Counted from the stretch's first letter, positions 9,491-19,045 are shown. The stretch: 64,000 nucleotides of DNA from Corynebacterium lactis (GCF_900519355.1 NZ_ULHE01000001.1:124001-188000), one strand, 5' to 3'. The notes: a model not told the origin generated them from the letters alone. Made by a program: numbers and translations.

Positions 9491-9540
9491 GCTATTGGGG
9501 CCTCTGCTTGGCTCCCAAGTTCGCTCCCAATTTCACTTCA

Positions 9541-9606
9541 GGACGGGTTCATGACTGTAGCCCACGGTATCGGCTGCTCTAAAGTCACGAACCAGCGCTA
9601 AAGTGC
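9541..9606. repeat. Intergenic palindromic repeat, family 2, degraded copy
   Basis: The right-hand 29 bases (9578-9606) match the right arm of the near-perfect palindrome at 26068-26141 except for a few positions, and the loop GGTATCGGCTGC is shared in opposite orientation. The left arm is largely eroded. Like the other copy it lies between two convergent genes, so it may serve as a two-way terminator or be a short mobile repeat. Confidence 0.75.
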
Positions 9607-10830
9607 CGGGCCTGCCGGGCCCTCCTGTCCGGCCCGGCCGCCTAATACCAGCGCAGCAACCTTCTCAATCGCCGCGTTCACCGCGTCCGGCACCTCGAGC
9701 GGCAGCATGTGCCCGGCATCGGGGACTTCGACCAGCTCCGCATCCGGCCACTCCTTCAAAATCAGGTCCGCCTGTTCGCGCGGGGTGACGTCGTCACGCG
9801 TGCCGACGAGCACCGCCCCCGGCCTCCCTTTCAGATACGGCGCGGCCGCGAATTCATCGTGTTCCTGCAGGTCATCGAGGTAGCCAACAAATGTCTCCAG
9901 CGGAGTCTCGTGGATCATGGCGGCGTGGAACTCGATGACGTCGTAGTCCGTTGGGCGGGAGAACACGGCCACGGCCAGCGACGGGGCCATCAGGGCAGCG
10001 ACGGCTTCCCGGAATTTCCGCACCTGCCGCGGCGAGGATTCGATTGTCTCCCGCACGGCATCCGCGACCGGTGACGCCAATACCTGGGGCACGCCCTGCG
10101 CAGCCAGCCTGTCAATCGATGTCGCAATCAAAACCACTCCCGCGATACGACGGCCCAAGGTCTCATCCGCCGTCCGCGCAATATTGAGGGCGACGAGTCC
10201 TCCCAAAGAGTGCCCGACCAGCATGATCGGGCCCTCGGTGGCACGCTCGTTGATCACGGCGATGGCGTCCTTCGCGGCGCCCTCAACGGTGCACAGTTCG
10301 GGCGCCACGGCGCCGGTCTGCCCGTGGCCGCGAAGATCCATGGTGAGCAGCCGGGCTGCTGGCATTGACTGTCGCAGTGCGGCGAACTGGCGGTACCAGG
10401 ATTCCCCAGCCAGGGTGAAGCCGTGGACGAAAACAATGGTCAGGGGTGCTTGGCTCGCTGCGCCATCAGCCCCCGATTCTCCTTGGACGCTCAGGTCATT
10501 TTTGGTGCTTGGCCCGACCTCGTACCAGTGCACCGGGATGTCGGTGGTGCCTGCTGCTTTTGCACTTGCGGAGGTACTACCAGCGAAATTGATGTCGGGC
10601 GCTGTGACGTGCACGATTCCGGTTGCGTCCAGGTCTGTCAGCCCGGGCTCGCGGGTCTGCGAGTGGAGGGCGCCGTGCTCCAGTGCTAGGCGCCGCCGGC
10701 CTGCGGGGGTTGCTCGGAGGGTCCAGCTTCGCACCAGAGCACCAGTTTTGGCCACGGCCTTCGCCGCGGCCGTGGGGACCGAGTCCTCAAACGCACGCCG
10801 GACGAAGCAGCGAATTGTATTAGTGCTCAT
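9598..10830 (-). CDS. Alpha/beta hydrolase
   Basis: A 410-residue serine hydrolase of unknown substrate. The oxyanion-hole motif FVHGF (about 134-138), the nucleophile elbow GHSLGG (Ser208), an acid in VGTRDD and the histidine in DAGHMLPLE form a full catalytic set. The first 100 or so residues are not part of the hydrolase core and contain no obvious signal peptide. It is transcribed alone: upstream lies a palindromic repeat and downstream the convergent DUF4229 gene. Its stop overlaps the degraded family-2 repeat. Confidence 0.85.
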   Translation of the reverse strand: MSTNTIRCFVRRAFEDSVPTAAAKAVAKTGALVRSWTLRATPAGRRRLALEHGALHSQTREPGLTDLDATGIVHVTAPDINFAGSTSASAKAAGTTDIPVHWYEVGPSTKNDLSVQGESGADGAASQAPLTIVFVHGFTLAGESWYRQFAALRQSMPAARLLTMDLRGHGQTGAVAPELCTVEGAAKDAIAVINERATEGPIMLVGHSLGGLVALNIARTADETLGRRIAGVVLIATSIDRLAAQGVPQVLASPVADAVRETIESSPRQVRKFREAVAALMAPSLAVAVFSRPTDYDVIEFHAAMIHETPLETFVGYLDDLQEHDEFAAAPYLKGRPGAVLVGTRDDVTPREQADLILKEWPDAELVEVPDAGHMLPLEVPDAVNAAIEKVAALVLGGRAGQEGPAGPAL

Positions 10831-10912
10831 GAGTATCCTTTGGCCATGTCGCGAGGGCGCGTTAGCTCTCGATGCAGTAATAGCGGCGTTTATGAGGCCA
10901 TTTCGAGGCTAG

Positions 10913-11007
10913 CTCTCAAGTTGTGTGGGCTTCAGATTAGAAACTCCCAGGTCGCAAGGTCTCGAAAAAGCAAAATCACGACACAAATTGAGAACTGACC
11001 TCTTTTT
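10913..11007. repeat. Intergenic palindromic repeat, family 1, copy A
   Basis: Terminal inverted repeats CTCTCAAGTTGTGTGG and ACACAAATTGAGA flank a core containing AAACTCCCAGGTCGCA. The reverse complement aligns over about 80 bases with the element at 16141-16244, differing at roughly one base in five. It fills most of the 10831-11143 gap between the hydrolase gene and menA, both on the minus strand; I see nothing else in that gap. No transposase is present, so a MITE-like or structural RNA origin is possible. Confidence 0.75.
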
Positions 11008-11143
11008 GTGGCCTGTGGGGCTTATTCGTTGTTACAGGTGGGGGTTGTCTGACCTGTGGGGCTGGAGGGATTTGTGCCGCATACCCTGACGCGCTCCTGA
11101 CGCGCCCCACCAGCCCCACCAGCCTCAACCAGCCCCAAAAGCC

Positions 11144-12103
11144 CTAGCCCAACCCCAGCGCCAGCGCAGTCAGAACGGCCCAGGCCAGCATCATCTTGCC
11201 GGTCAGTCCGAGCACCGCGATCAGGTCCTTGCCCAGCGCGCCCCCGCGCACCGGCGCCGCGGCCTTCACCCACAGCGGCGCGACGACCAGGTCGACCAGC
11301 GCCCAGGGCTGCCAGAAGCTGATAAAAATGCTTGCTACCAGCGGCATCGCCGCCAAGATTTGCCAGACGACGCGGGTGCGGGCGTCGCCAAGCCGGACCG
11401 CCAGCGTGATCTTGCCAGTGGCGGAGTCAGTGGGGATGTCGCGCAGGTTGTTGGCCAGGTTCACCGCGGAGGACACCGACCCGATGCCGATCGCGCACGC
11501 GAGCCCCACCCAGGACATCGCGCCAGCTTGGGTGTATTCCGTGCCCAGCACGGCGACGAGGCCGAAGAAGATGAAGACCGACACCTCGCCGAGTCCGCGG
11601 TAGCCGTACGGGTTCTTGCCTCCCGTGTAGAACCATGCCGCGAGGATGCACACCGCGCCGACCAGGATGAACCACCAGACGCTCAGCAGCGACAGCGCCA
11701 CGCCCGCGAGCCCCGCCACGCCGAACGCCCCGAACGCCGCGTACTTCACGTGCTTCGGCGGCACCAGCCCCGAGCCGGTCAGGCGCAGGGGTCCGGAGCG
11801 GTCGTCGTCGGTGCCGCGGATGCCGTCGGAGTAGTCGTTGGCGAAGTTCACGCCGACGATTAGCGCCCACGCGACAATCAGCGCGAGCGCCGCGCGCCCC
11901 CACGCCACCGGCGCGTGCGAAGCCGCCGCCCCGACACCCACCACGACCGGCGCAAACGCGTTCGCCCAGGTGTGCGGGCGCGCGCCCTCCAGCCAATCGC
12001 TTAGCGACGCACCCCCGGCGCCCCTTCCTCCCCGTCCCTGGGTGTTATCGGTGGAGGGGTTGCTCGCAGACGGCGAGGACGACGAATGTGGTGCTTCAGA
12101 CAT
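11144..12103 (-). CDS. menA: 1,4-dihydroxy-2-naphthoate polyprenyltransferase
   Basis: Membrane prenyltransferase that joins the polyprenyl tail to dihydroxynaphthoate to give demethylmenaquinone. The first Asp-rich motif is NDYSDGIRGTDDD (about 89-101) and the second is DIPTDSATGK; both bind Mg-diphosphate. Eight or nine hydrophobic helices follow a Ser/Gly-rich hydrophilic N-terminus of about 35 residues. The 319-residue length fits the actinobacterial enzymes. menE lies 43 bp upstream on the same strand, so the two are probably co-transcribed in the order menE, menA. Confidence 0.93.
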   Translation of the reverse strand: MSEAPHSSSSPSASNPSTDNTQGRGGRGAGGASLSDWLEGARPHTWANAFAPVVVGVGAAASHAPVAWGRAALALIVAWALIVGVNFANDYSDGIRGTDDDRSGPLRLTGSGLVPPKHVKYAAFGAFGVAGLAGVALSLLSVWWFILVGAVCILAAWFYTGGKNPYGYRGLGEVSVFIFFGLVAVLGTEYTQAGAMSWVGLACAIGIGSVSSAVNLANNLRDIPTDSATGKITLAVRLGDARTRVVWQILAAMPLVASIFISFWQPWALVDLVVAPLWVKAAAPVRGGALGKDLIAVLGLTGKMMLAWAVLTALALGLG

Positions 12104-12146
12104 GGATTCAATAATAGGACTCGCGGCTTTTTCGGCGGCGAGGCCC

Positions 12147-13283
12147 CTAGAACATCTCCGCGACCTTGCGCCTGTCGACCTTCCCCAGCCCGATCAGTGG
12201 CAGCGCCTCCACGTGGCGCAGGTCCTTCGGAATCATCCAGTGGTTCAGGCGCCCCGCGTCTTCGGCGTCGCCGAGGCCGTCCATGACGTCGCCAAGCGTG
12301 GCGGAGCCCTCGTAGGCAGCGACGATGGCCTGGCCGAGCCTGGCGTGTGGCACCCCGACGACGCACGCGCCGGTCACGCCGTCGATGGCCAGCAGTTCCT
12401 GCTCGAGGACCTCCGGGTGCAGTTTGAGCCCGCCGGAGTCGATGACGGTGTCCAGCCGCCCCGTGAGCACTAGACGGCCGTCGACGAGCTTGCCGCCGTC
12501 GGAGGTGCCGAACCAGCCGGGGCGCGAAAAGGCCTCGTGATCAGGTGTATTGCGGTAGCCGCTAGCCACCATCGGGCCGCCCAGCCACACGCGCCCGTGC
12601 TCCACGGCGATCTGCGCGCCCTCGATGGGCTGCCCGTCATAGACGCAACCCCCGGCGGTCTCGCTGGAGCCGTAGGTCGCCACGACGTGGATGCCCTCCT
12701 CGGCAGCCCGCGCCGCCACCTGCGGATTGATGGCAGCCCCGCCGACGAGGACGGCGTCGAAAAGCCGAAGGGCGGCGACCCCCTCGCGCGTCTCCATCGC
12801 CTTAGCGAGCTGGAGCGGCGCCAGCGAGGTGTAGGCGCGGTCGCCGGTCAGCCGCGAGGCGCCGTCCGCGAACGCCGCCACACTGAACCCCTCGGTGACG
12901 TCCACGCACACCGGCTCGGTGCCCGCGACCAGGCTGCGGATCAAAACCTGCAGTCCAGCGATGTGATAGGCGGGCATCGCCAGCAGCCACTGCCCGCCGC
13001 CGCCCAGCCACTTGTGGGTCGCGCTTGCCGACGCCAACAGGTTGCCCGGCGTAAGTTGCGCCCCCTTCGGCGTACCTGTGGACCCGGAGGTACCGACGAC
13101 GAGTGCTACGGAGGCGTCGATAGGCTCTCCCGCGCGCTGCGAGTTGCGGAGGATGGAGGAGCGGGCGGCGTCGTGAAGCGGAACCGGCAGGTAGGAGGTG
13201 CGGCCCTCGAGCGCTGCGGCGAGGTCGGGGAGAATCGCGGCGGGGTCGTGCGGGTTGACGGGCAGGACGTTGAGCGTGGTCAC
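12147..13283 (-). CDS. menE: o-Succinylbenzoate-CoA ligase
   Basis: Acyl-CoA synthetase of the ANL superfamily that activates o-succinylbenzoate for MenB. The AMP-binding P-loop LVVGTSGSTGTPKG is at about residues 61-74; VATYGSSETAGGC, the YRNTPD hinge region and a C-terminal GKVDRRK lysine are present. I chose GTG 13283 because homology starts at TTLNVLPVNPHDP; the frame stays open 204 bases further upstream but that part looks non-coding. At 378 residues it is shorter than generic acyl-CoA ligases, as usual for actinobacterial MenE. One 11-mer copy lies at 13023. Confidence 0.92.
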   Translation of the reverse strand: MTTLNVLPVNPHDPAAILPDLAAALEGRTSYLPVPLHDAARSSILRNSQRAGEPIDASVALVVGTSGSTGTPKGAQLTPGNLLASASATHKWLGGGGQWLLAMPAYHIAGLQVLIRSLVAGTEPVCVDVTEGFSVAAFADGASRLTGDRAYTSLAPLQLAKAMETREGVAALRLFDAVLVGGAAINPQVAARAAEEGIHVVATYGSSETAGGCVYDGQPIEGAQIAVEHGRVWLGGPMVASGYRNTPDHEAFSRPGWFGTSDGGKLVDGRLVLTGRLDTVIDSGGLKLHPEVLEQELLAIDGVTGACVVGVPHARLGQAIVAAYEGSATLGDVMDGLGDAEDAGRLNHWMIPKDLRHVEALPLIGLGKVDRRKVAEMF

Positions 13284-13459
13284 AGTGAAAACTCTAGTCG
13301 GTGAAATTGGGCTGGGGCGTGCAATCCGCGGGCGAGGGCGCTCCGTAGTTAGCTGTGTGGTGCGCCGGGCCGGGCGAGTAGCGCAAGTGGTGCAGACAGC
13401 GCGGAACAATCGCCGGCGCGGGCGCGTTGCGCAGATTACGTACGACGAAAGGATCGAAG

Positions 13460-14122
13460 ATGGCTTGGTTATTCGGCAGGGCGGCACAGTTGGTTCCCGA
13501 GGACGAGGCGCTGAAGGGCGGGTCGCACCCGGTGCTGGAGAATCCCCGGCCGCACGCGGTGCTCGGCACGCCGATTACGGGCCCGTGGGAGGACGGCCAG
13601 GAGGTCGTCTACATCGGCATCGGCTGTTACTGGGGCGCAGAGAAGTTGTTCTGGCAGACCCCGGGCGTGCTGTCGACGTCGGTGGGCTTCGCCGGCGGCG
13701 TGACCCCGAACCCGACCTATCGCGAGACCTGCACCGGCCGCACCAACCACACCGAGGTCGTCGAGGTGGTCTACGACCCGGAGCAGATCAGCTTCGACGA
13801 GTTGGTCGCCAAGGCGCTTGAGGCGCACGACCCGACGCAGGGCTTTCGCCAGGGCAACGACGTGGGCACGCAGTACCGCTCCGCGATTTACACCACCACG
13901 CCCGAGCAGGCCGAGCGTGCGCGTGCCATCGCCGCCGCCTACGCGCCCCGGCTTGCCGACGCAGGCCTCGGCCCCATCACCACGGAGATCAAGCCGCTGG
14001 CGCAGACCCCGGCGGGGCAGTACTACCGCGCCGAGGACGAGCACCAGCAGTACCTGTTCAAGAACCCGGACGGGTACTGCCCGGTGCACTCGACGGGCGT
14101 TGCCTGTAACCCGGCGGTGTAG
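13460..14122 (+). CDS. msrA: Peptide-methionine (S)-S-oxide reductase
   Basis: Repairs oxidised methionine (S-sulfoxide) in proteins. The catalytic motif GCYWGAEKLFW contains the nucleophilic Cys56, and the conserved GFAGG, TGRTNHTEVVEVVYDP and GNDVGTQYRSAIY segments follow. The product is 220 residues. ATG 13460 is preceded by GAAAGGA and gives the family's usual N-terminal extension (MAWLFGR). It is divergent from menE across a 176-bp gap that should hold both promoters. One 11-mer copy lies at 13951. Confidence 0.94.
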   Translation: MAWLFGRAAQLVPEDEALKGGSHPVLENPRPHAVLGTPITGPWEDGQEVVYIGIGCYWGAEKLFWQTPGVLSTSVGFAGGVTPNPTYRETCTGRTNHTEVVEVVYDPEQISFDELVAKALEAHDPTQGFRQGNDVGTQYRSAIYTTTPEQAERARAIAAAYAPRLADAGLGPITTEIKPLAQTPAGQYYRAEDEHQQYLFKNPDGYCPVHSTGVACNPAV

Positions 14123-14262
14123 TTTTCCGGGAATCATGTCGGGCCGGTGCGGTGATGGTTCTAGAGTGAGAGGAGTCATTTTTATCTAGTGTTTGTCTAG
14201 TGGGGCCGTGGCGGAGTGACCCTTCGCCCCGGACCATCACCGTGAAATAGGGAGACCCACCT

Positions 14263-15447
14263 GTGGTTATGAAAGTGCTGCGGGTCGCGTTCGCGTTCGT
14301 CGGAATTATCGTCGGCGCGGGCTTTGCGACTGGCCAGGAAGTCATGCAATATTTCGTCGCCTTCGGTATCGACGGAATCTGGGGAGCGGTGCTGTCCGCC
14401 GTGATCATGAGCGTGCTGGCCATGATTATCCTGCAGCTCGGAAGCTACTTCCGTGCTGCCGAGCATGGTGAGGTCTTCCGTCGTGTGTCGCACCCGATCT
14501 TCTCCAGGGTGCTGGACATTGGCGTGGTGATTACCCTGTTCGCCACCGGTTTCGTCATGTTTGCGGGTGCGGGCGCGAACATGAATCAGCAGTGGGGGAC
14601 GCCGCTGTGGGTCGGCGCGGTGATTATGGTGGCCATCACCATTGCCGCGGGTTTCCTCGACGTTGACCGCGTGACCACGGTCATCGGCTCGATTACCCCG
14701 TTCATCGTGGTGTTTATTGTCCTGGCCTCCATTTACACCCTGGCTTTCACGGACCCGACCCCCGTCGCCGAGCGTGCCGACGCCATCGCCTCCGTGCAGA
14801 CCACGCTGCCGCACTGGACGGTGGCGGCCGTCAACTACGTCGGTTTCAACCTGATGGTCGCGGTGTCGATGGCGATCGTCATCGGTGGCAACATGTTCCA
14901 CCCCAACGTCGCAGGTATCGGCGGTTTCCTGGGCGGCCTAATTTATTCGGCGCTGCTGCTGATCTCCGCGATCACGCTGTACTACACCGTCGGCACGGTC
15001 GCGACGGACGCGGTTCCGATGCTGACGGTCATCAACCGCCTGCACCCGTGGCTGGGACAGGTCATGGCCGTGGTGATCTTCGGCATGATCTTCAATACGG
15101 CGCTGGGCATGTTCTACGCGCTGGCCCGCCGCCTGACGGCGTCGCGCCCGGAGCGCTTCCACGTCGTCTACGTCGCGACGGTCGTGCTCGGCTTCATACT
15201 GAGCTTCGTCGGCTTCCAGAACCTGATTGGCTGGGTCTACCCGGTGCTCGGCTACATCGGCCTGCTGCTGATCGTGGTCATGCTGGTTGCCTGGGCCCGT
15301 GGGCGCGGCCGCATCAATGAGGAGTCGCGTCGCCGCGACCGCATTGCCGACGCCGTCGCCGCCGGTGACACCACGGCCGCCCGCGTCGAGATTGAGGACT
15401 CTAACCTGTCGGTGGCGCAGGTCAAGGAGGCCATCGACGGGGAGTAG
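14263..15447 (+). CDS. YkvI-like polytopic membrane protein (putative transporter)
   Basis: A 394-residue protein with about ten or eleven membrane helices. The N-terminal GIIVGAGFATGQEVMQYFVAFG is typical of the YkvI group, distant relatives of amino-acid/sodium symporters of the LeuT fold. The last 50 residues are hydrophilic and charged (RGRINEESRRRDRI). The start is GTG 14263 with GGGAGA upstream; ATG 14269 is an alternative two codons in. The substrate is unknown. It stands alone between msrA and a convergent small membrane gene. Confidence 0.75.
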   Translation: MVMKVLRVAFAFVGIIVGAGFATGQEVMQYFVAFGIDGIWGAVLSAVIMSVLAMIILQLGSYFRAAEHGEVFRRVSHPIFSRVLDIGVVITLFATGFVMFAGAGANMNQQWGTPLWVGAVIMVAITIAAGFLDVDRVTTVIGSITPFIVVFIVLASIYTLAFTDPTPVAERADAIASVQTTLPHWTVAAVNYVGFNLMVAVSMAIVIGGNMFHPNVAGIGGFLGGLIYSALLLISAITLYYTVGTVATDAVPMLTVINRLHPWLGQVMAVVIFGMIFNTALGMFYALARRLTASRPERFHVVYVATVVLGFILSFVGFQNLIGWVYPVLGYIGLLLIVVMLVAWARGRGRINEESRRRDRIADAVAAGDTTAARVEIEDSNLSVAQVKEAIDGE

Positions 15448-15454
15448 GGGGAGG

Positions 15455-15829
15455 CTAAGACCGCGGAATCGTTGCTTTTCGCGCGGTGAATGCCAGTGCT
15501 ATTGCTGCCGCCACAATGGGGAAGACCCACATTCCGAGGCTTCCCGCGTTGTGCATGAGGGTGCCCTTCGGAGTCATATGTGAAAGCCCCATTGAAACGA
15601 CAATGAGGAACATTGCCATCATGTAACTCAGTTTGCTTGTCCACTTGGCAGCGGTGAGGAATGCTGCGATGATTCCCGCTGCCGCGATTGCCATATTGAC
15701 GACCGCGAAGCCCACATGAGCGGGCATTCCAGTGTCAATAATCCAGTTAGCGAAGGCCGTAACACGAAAACGCGCGAGGATAAGAAGAAAAATCAACACG
15801 GGCGTGGCAAGGATAAATTTTCGGGACAT
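15455..15829 (-). CDS. Small four-helix membrane protein, function unknown
   Basis: A 124-residue product with about four hydrophobic helices (residues 5-20, 38-60, 68-85 and 98-115) and a short basic tail. It has more AT-rich codons than its neighbours, as has the following gap, which hints at separate ancestry. It converges on the YkvI-like gene with 7 bp between stops. I recognise no family. Confidence 0.55.
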   Translation of the reverse strand: MSRKFILATPVLIFLLILARFRVTAFANWIIDTGMPAHVGFAVVNMAIAAAGIIAAFLTAAKWTSKLSYMMAMFLIVVSMGLSHMTPKGTLMHNAGSLGMWVFPIVAAAIALAFTARKATIPRS

Positions 15830-16140
15830 GCTCTTCCTCGGGTCATTTTCAATAGCAGTGGTAGCCCAGATAGCTCTAGGGAAGTTGCTATTGAGGCAAC
15901 TTTTTTAAGTATGCGACTGCAATTCCTGGCGACAAAGTTTTTACCCCTCTTGTCGGTGAGAAAGGGATCTATGAGTCTTCTAAAGGATTCGGGCTGGCCT
16001 TTGCCTGCACTTTCTCCCAGCCGGCGTTGCGCTCCCAGTCAACGTTGTGTCAACGGCAGCCAGTGTTGCGTTAGTGCCAGCCTCGAGTGCCTCATTGGTC
16101 GCACGTGCACCACGAACGGGTACCGAAACCCTGCCTGATG
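15830..16140. other. AT-richer gap with no recognisable gene
   Basis: The first half of a 700-bp gap between the small membrane gene and the antiporter gene. Base composition is richer in A and T than the flanking genes. Short open frames exist but none has a ribosome-binding site plus recognisable content. It leads directly into the family-1 palindromic repeat. Confidence 0.5.
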
Positions 16141-16244
16141 GGATGAACTCTCAAATTGTGTGGTGATTTTCAATTTTCCGGGTCCCGCGACCTGGGAGTT
16201 TCTCATTTGAAGCCCACACAATTTGAGAGTTGATCTCTTTAGAG
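16141..16244. repeat. Intergenic palindromic repeat, family 1, copy B
   Basis: Terminal inverted repeats of 22 bases at 16142-16163 and 16214-16235 agree at 21 positions (arm core CTCTCAAATTGTGTGG). The 50-base core includes CCTGGGAGTTTCTC, shared with copy A at 10913-11007 in opposite orientation. The remaining gap (16245-16533) contains no gene I can support. Confidence 0.8.
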
Positions 16245-16533
16245 GCTGTTTTCCGCCCCTTTGCTGTGGCTGCCGTTGTTACTGTGACTACCGTTGTTGC
16301 TGATTCCTCTGCTGCCTCTGCGTATTTGGAGGGGTCGGCAGCCCGCATGCTCCGTCGCGGCGCCCGTGCTCCTTTGCTGCAGCACAGCCGAAACTAGCAC
16401 TAGCACAGACAAGTCAAGCACCAGCACCATTGCCACGGGCGCTCCAGCCGAGTGGGAATGGACGGGGGAGTACGCATTGAGGGCTCTCGGTTCGGATTCA
16501 GAGGAGTAATCGAACCCCGGCCTGCACAGCGAC

Positions 16534-18144
16534 CTACCGATCCCTGCGACGGACGACCATCATGCGCTGGTCGAGGATCTGCAGGACGCGGTCGGCAAGC
16601 GCGGGGTCCACGTCGATGTTGTTGCGGGCGCGCAGGACTTCTTCGCGGGCGGCGTCGAGCGCGACGGTAATCATGCGGTCGACGTGCTTTTGCTTCAGTA
16701 GCGGCGTCTTGCTGGAGGGGTCGTCGAAGTAGGCGCGGGGCTCCTCCTCGTGCCCGGAGATGAGGCTGGCGACGGATAGTTCCTCGCGCAGCGTCTGGAA
16801 GCGCCGCTGCAGAATCTTGCGCAGGTCGGTGTTGAATTTGTCGCCGGGGAACTCGTCCTGGACGGCACGGAGCGACGCGGCCTGGGAATCCCGAATTATG
16901 ACGGCAATCTCGCGCCGGACGTCCGTCGCGGACTCCGGGGTAAGCCGCCGGGATAGCCACGGCAGGCTCAGACCCGTAGGTACCAGCGAGACGAAAATGA
17001 CCGACGCGGCGACGACCAACACCAGGCGGCGCTGGTCAATCTCGCCACCGGCGGACTGCAGCGCCGGCACCGCCAGCGCGAGGGCCAGGGTGGCCAGGCC
17101 GCGCATTCCGCTCCAGGTCAGCAGGGTCGCACCTGCGGCGAGGCTGCGTAGAGGCTGCTTCGTGGCGAAGAGCCCGAGCACGAAAACGAACACGAAGCGG
17201 ACGATAAACAGCGCCGCCACAACTCCCGCGGCGACCGGCACGTAGCGGACAATGCCGTCGGCACCGAAGACCGGCTGGCCCTTGAACACCTCGCGCATCT
17301 GCAGGCCGATCAGGCCGAAGGCGATGCCCGTGATCAGCAGGTTCGCGACCTCCCAGAAATTCCCGCGCGCGATGCGGGTCTCGCCGTCCTCGACACGGGT
17401 GCGGCGGTTCGTCTCCAGGGCCGTGACGACGACGGCAATCACCCCGGAGGCATGGAAGTGCTCAGCCAGGAGATACGCGGCAAAGGGTGTGGCGAAACTG
17501 ACAATGACCTGCGCCGGAACGTTGTTGGTCAGCCGGTCCAGCGCCCGGTAGATAAAGCCCACGACGAAGCCGACGACAATCGCCCCGATGGCGGCAACCA
17601 GGAAGTCCACCGCCACCGACGGCGGGATCGAGGTATCGCCAGCTTGAAGCGCCGCCAGCGAGGTCTGGAACAACACGATCGCGACGGCGTCGTTGAACAG
17701 GCCCTCCGACTGCAGCAGCATCATCAACTGCCGCGGGATCCGCGCCGAGCCCGACACCGCATCGACCGCCACGGGGTCCGGCGGCGCGACCACGGCGCCG
17801 ATGAGAAGGGCCAGCGGGAACGTCACCGTTGGCACGAGCCACCACACGGTCGTGGCCGTGACCAGCGCGGACAGGGCGGTGAGCACCACCGCGAGGCTCA
17901 GCAGCAGGTGCCAGCGCTTGCGGAACACCGACCAACTGGTGTTGCGCGCCGTCGCAAACAGCAGCGGGGGCAAGAAGAGCTGCAGAATCAGCTCGGGGTC
18001 AATCTGCGGCACCGCCACGCCCGGGATGAACGTCAGCGCGATGGCCGACAGCAGCATCAGGATGGGGTAGGGCAGTCCGAAGCGCTCACCGACGGTCACG
18101 CACACGACGGTGATGGCGATGAGGGCAACGATGAGAACCAGCAC
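16534..18144 (-). CDS. CPA1-family Na+/H+ antiporter
   Basis: A 536-residue monovalent cation/proton antiporter. About 12 helices span residues 1-400. VVAPPDPVAVDAV and SEGLFNDAVAIVLF (with the Asn-Asp pair of the ion-binding centre) are hallmarks of CPA1 (NhaP-like) proteins. A hydrophilic C-terminal domain of about 130 residues, rich in Arg and Asp, probably regulates it in the cytosol. The start is GTG 18144. The EamA transporter gene lies 61 bp upstream on the same strand. A 10-base version of the overrepresented motif is at 16591. Confidence 0.88.
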   Translation of the reverse strand: MLVLIVALIAITVVCVTVGERFGLPYPILMLLSAIALTFIPGVAVPQIDPELILQLFLPPLLFATARNTSWSVFRKRWHLLLSLAVVLTALSALVTATTVWWLVPTVTFPLALLIGAVVAPPDPVAVDAVSGSARIPRQLMMLLQSEGLFNDAVAIVLFQTSLAALQAGDTSIPPSVAVDFLVAAIGAIVVGFVVGFIYRALDRLTNNVPAQVIVSFATPFAAYLLAEHFHASGVIAVVVTALETNRRTRVEDGETRIARGNFWEVANLLITGIAFGLIGLQMREVFKGQPVFGADGIVRYVPVAAGVVAALFIVRFVFVFVLGLFATKQPLRSLAAGATLLTWSGMRGLATLALALAVPALQSAGGEIDQRRLVLVVAASVIFVSLVPTGLSLPWLSRRLTPESATDVRREIAVIIRDSQAASLRAVQDEFPGDKFNTDLRKILQRRFQTLREELSVASLISGHEEEPRAYFDDPSSKTPLLKQKHVDRMITVALDAAREEVLRARNNIDVDPALADRVLQILDQRMMVVRRRDR

Positions 18145-18205
18145 AACAAAAGGTTTACCAGGCGTACCGGACCCGGGAAGCGGCGTTAGACCTCTGCTTC
18201 CGGCG

Positions 18206-19045
18206 TTAGACCTCCACCTCCGAGCGCGCTGACAGCGCGATGCACGCCCCCAGTGTCAGCACGAGCCCCGCGGCAGCCAGCGGCCACAGGCCGTTGCGGA
18301 TCTCGTCGCCCAGAAGCAGCAGGCCTACGGCCGAAGGGAATACAGTCTCGACGCTGAAGCACAGGGACGCCGCGGTTGTCGTCGGCAAGCGGTCGAGCGC
18401 GAAACCATAGACGACAACGGCGAGCGCGCCATACCCAACGACGGCCCAGACCAGCGGATCGGCGAGGTATCCCGTCCACGCGGCGTGGTCGGGAATCAGA
18501 CGCGCGGCGACGCCCACCATGCCGAACCCGAGGCCCGCAATCGCCGCCAGCGCGATCCCGCTCGCCCTTCGCGCCCGCTCGCCGCCTCGCTTGACGACGA
18601 GCCCAGCTGCCAGACCCGCCAGCGGAATCGTGGTGGCCAGGATTGCCCAGGAGACGGTGCCCGAGGCGTGGACGGCGGGCCCGTCCTTGGCCGTGAGCCC
18701 GAGCCCGATGAGGCCAATGACCAGGACTCCGAGGGCGGCAGTTTCGGCGCGGCGCAGCTTCTGCCCCAGGAAAATGACCGCCAGTACTGCGGTGACGGCG
18801 ACGGAGGACGCCACGATGGATTCGACGAGGAACAGCGGCAGCAGGTGAAGCGCGGCGGCGGAGAGGACGAAGCCGAGGCCGTCGATCAGCAGGCCGATGC
18901 CGTAGAGGTAGCCGGAACGCACCTTGCTCGCGATGGTGGCTTCGGCTGGCAGACCGGAGAGCCTGCTGACGGCAACCGCCTCTAGCACCGTGGCGATGCC
19001 GTAGCAGACGGCCGCGGCAACTGCGCCGGTCAGAGCGAAAAACAT
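18206..19045 (-). CDS. EamA/DMT-type transporter
   Basis: A 279-residue protein with ten closely packed hydrophobic helices and an internal twofold arrangement, as in drug/metabolite transporters. The substrate is unknown. Its last codons and stop (GGCGTTAGACCTC on the plus strand) are duplicated 20 bp downstream, the second copy lying at 18183-18195. The 11-mer at 18380 is read here in a different codon phase (Leu-Pro-Thr) than in most genes. Confidence 0.82.
   Translation of the reverse strand: MFFALTGAVAAAVCYGIATVLEAVAVSRLSGLPAEATIASKVRSGYLYGIGLLIDGLGFVLSAAALHLLPLFLVESIVASSVAVTAVLAVIFLGQKLRRAETAALGVLVIGLIGLGLTAKDGPAVHASGTVSWAILATTIPLAGLAAGLVVKRGGERARRASGIALAAIAGLGFGMVGVAARLIPDHAAWTGYLADPLVWAVVGYGALAVVVYGFALDRLPTTTAASLCFSVETVFPSAVGLLLLGDEIRNGLWPLAAAGLVLTLGACIALSARSEVEV

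Noticed and set aside
16294..16509. A 71-codon plus-strand frame in the gap before the antiporter gene
   Set aside because: Low-complexity Ser/Thr-rich product, no ribosome-binding site and no recognisable domain.
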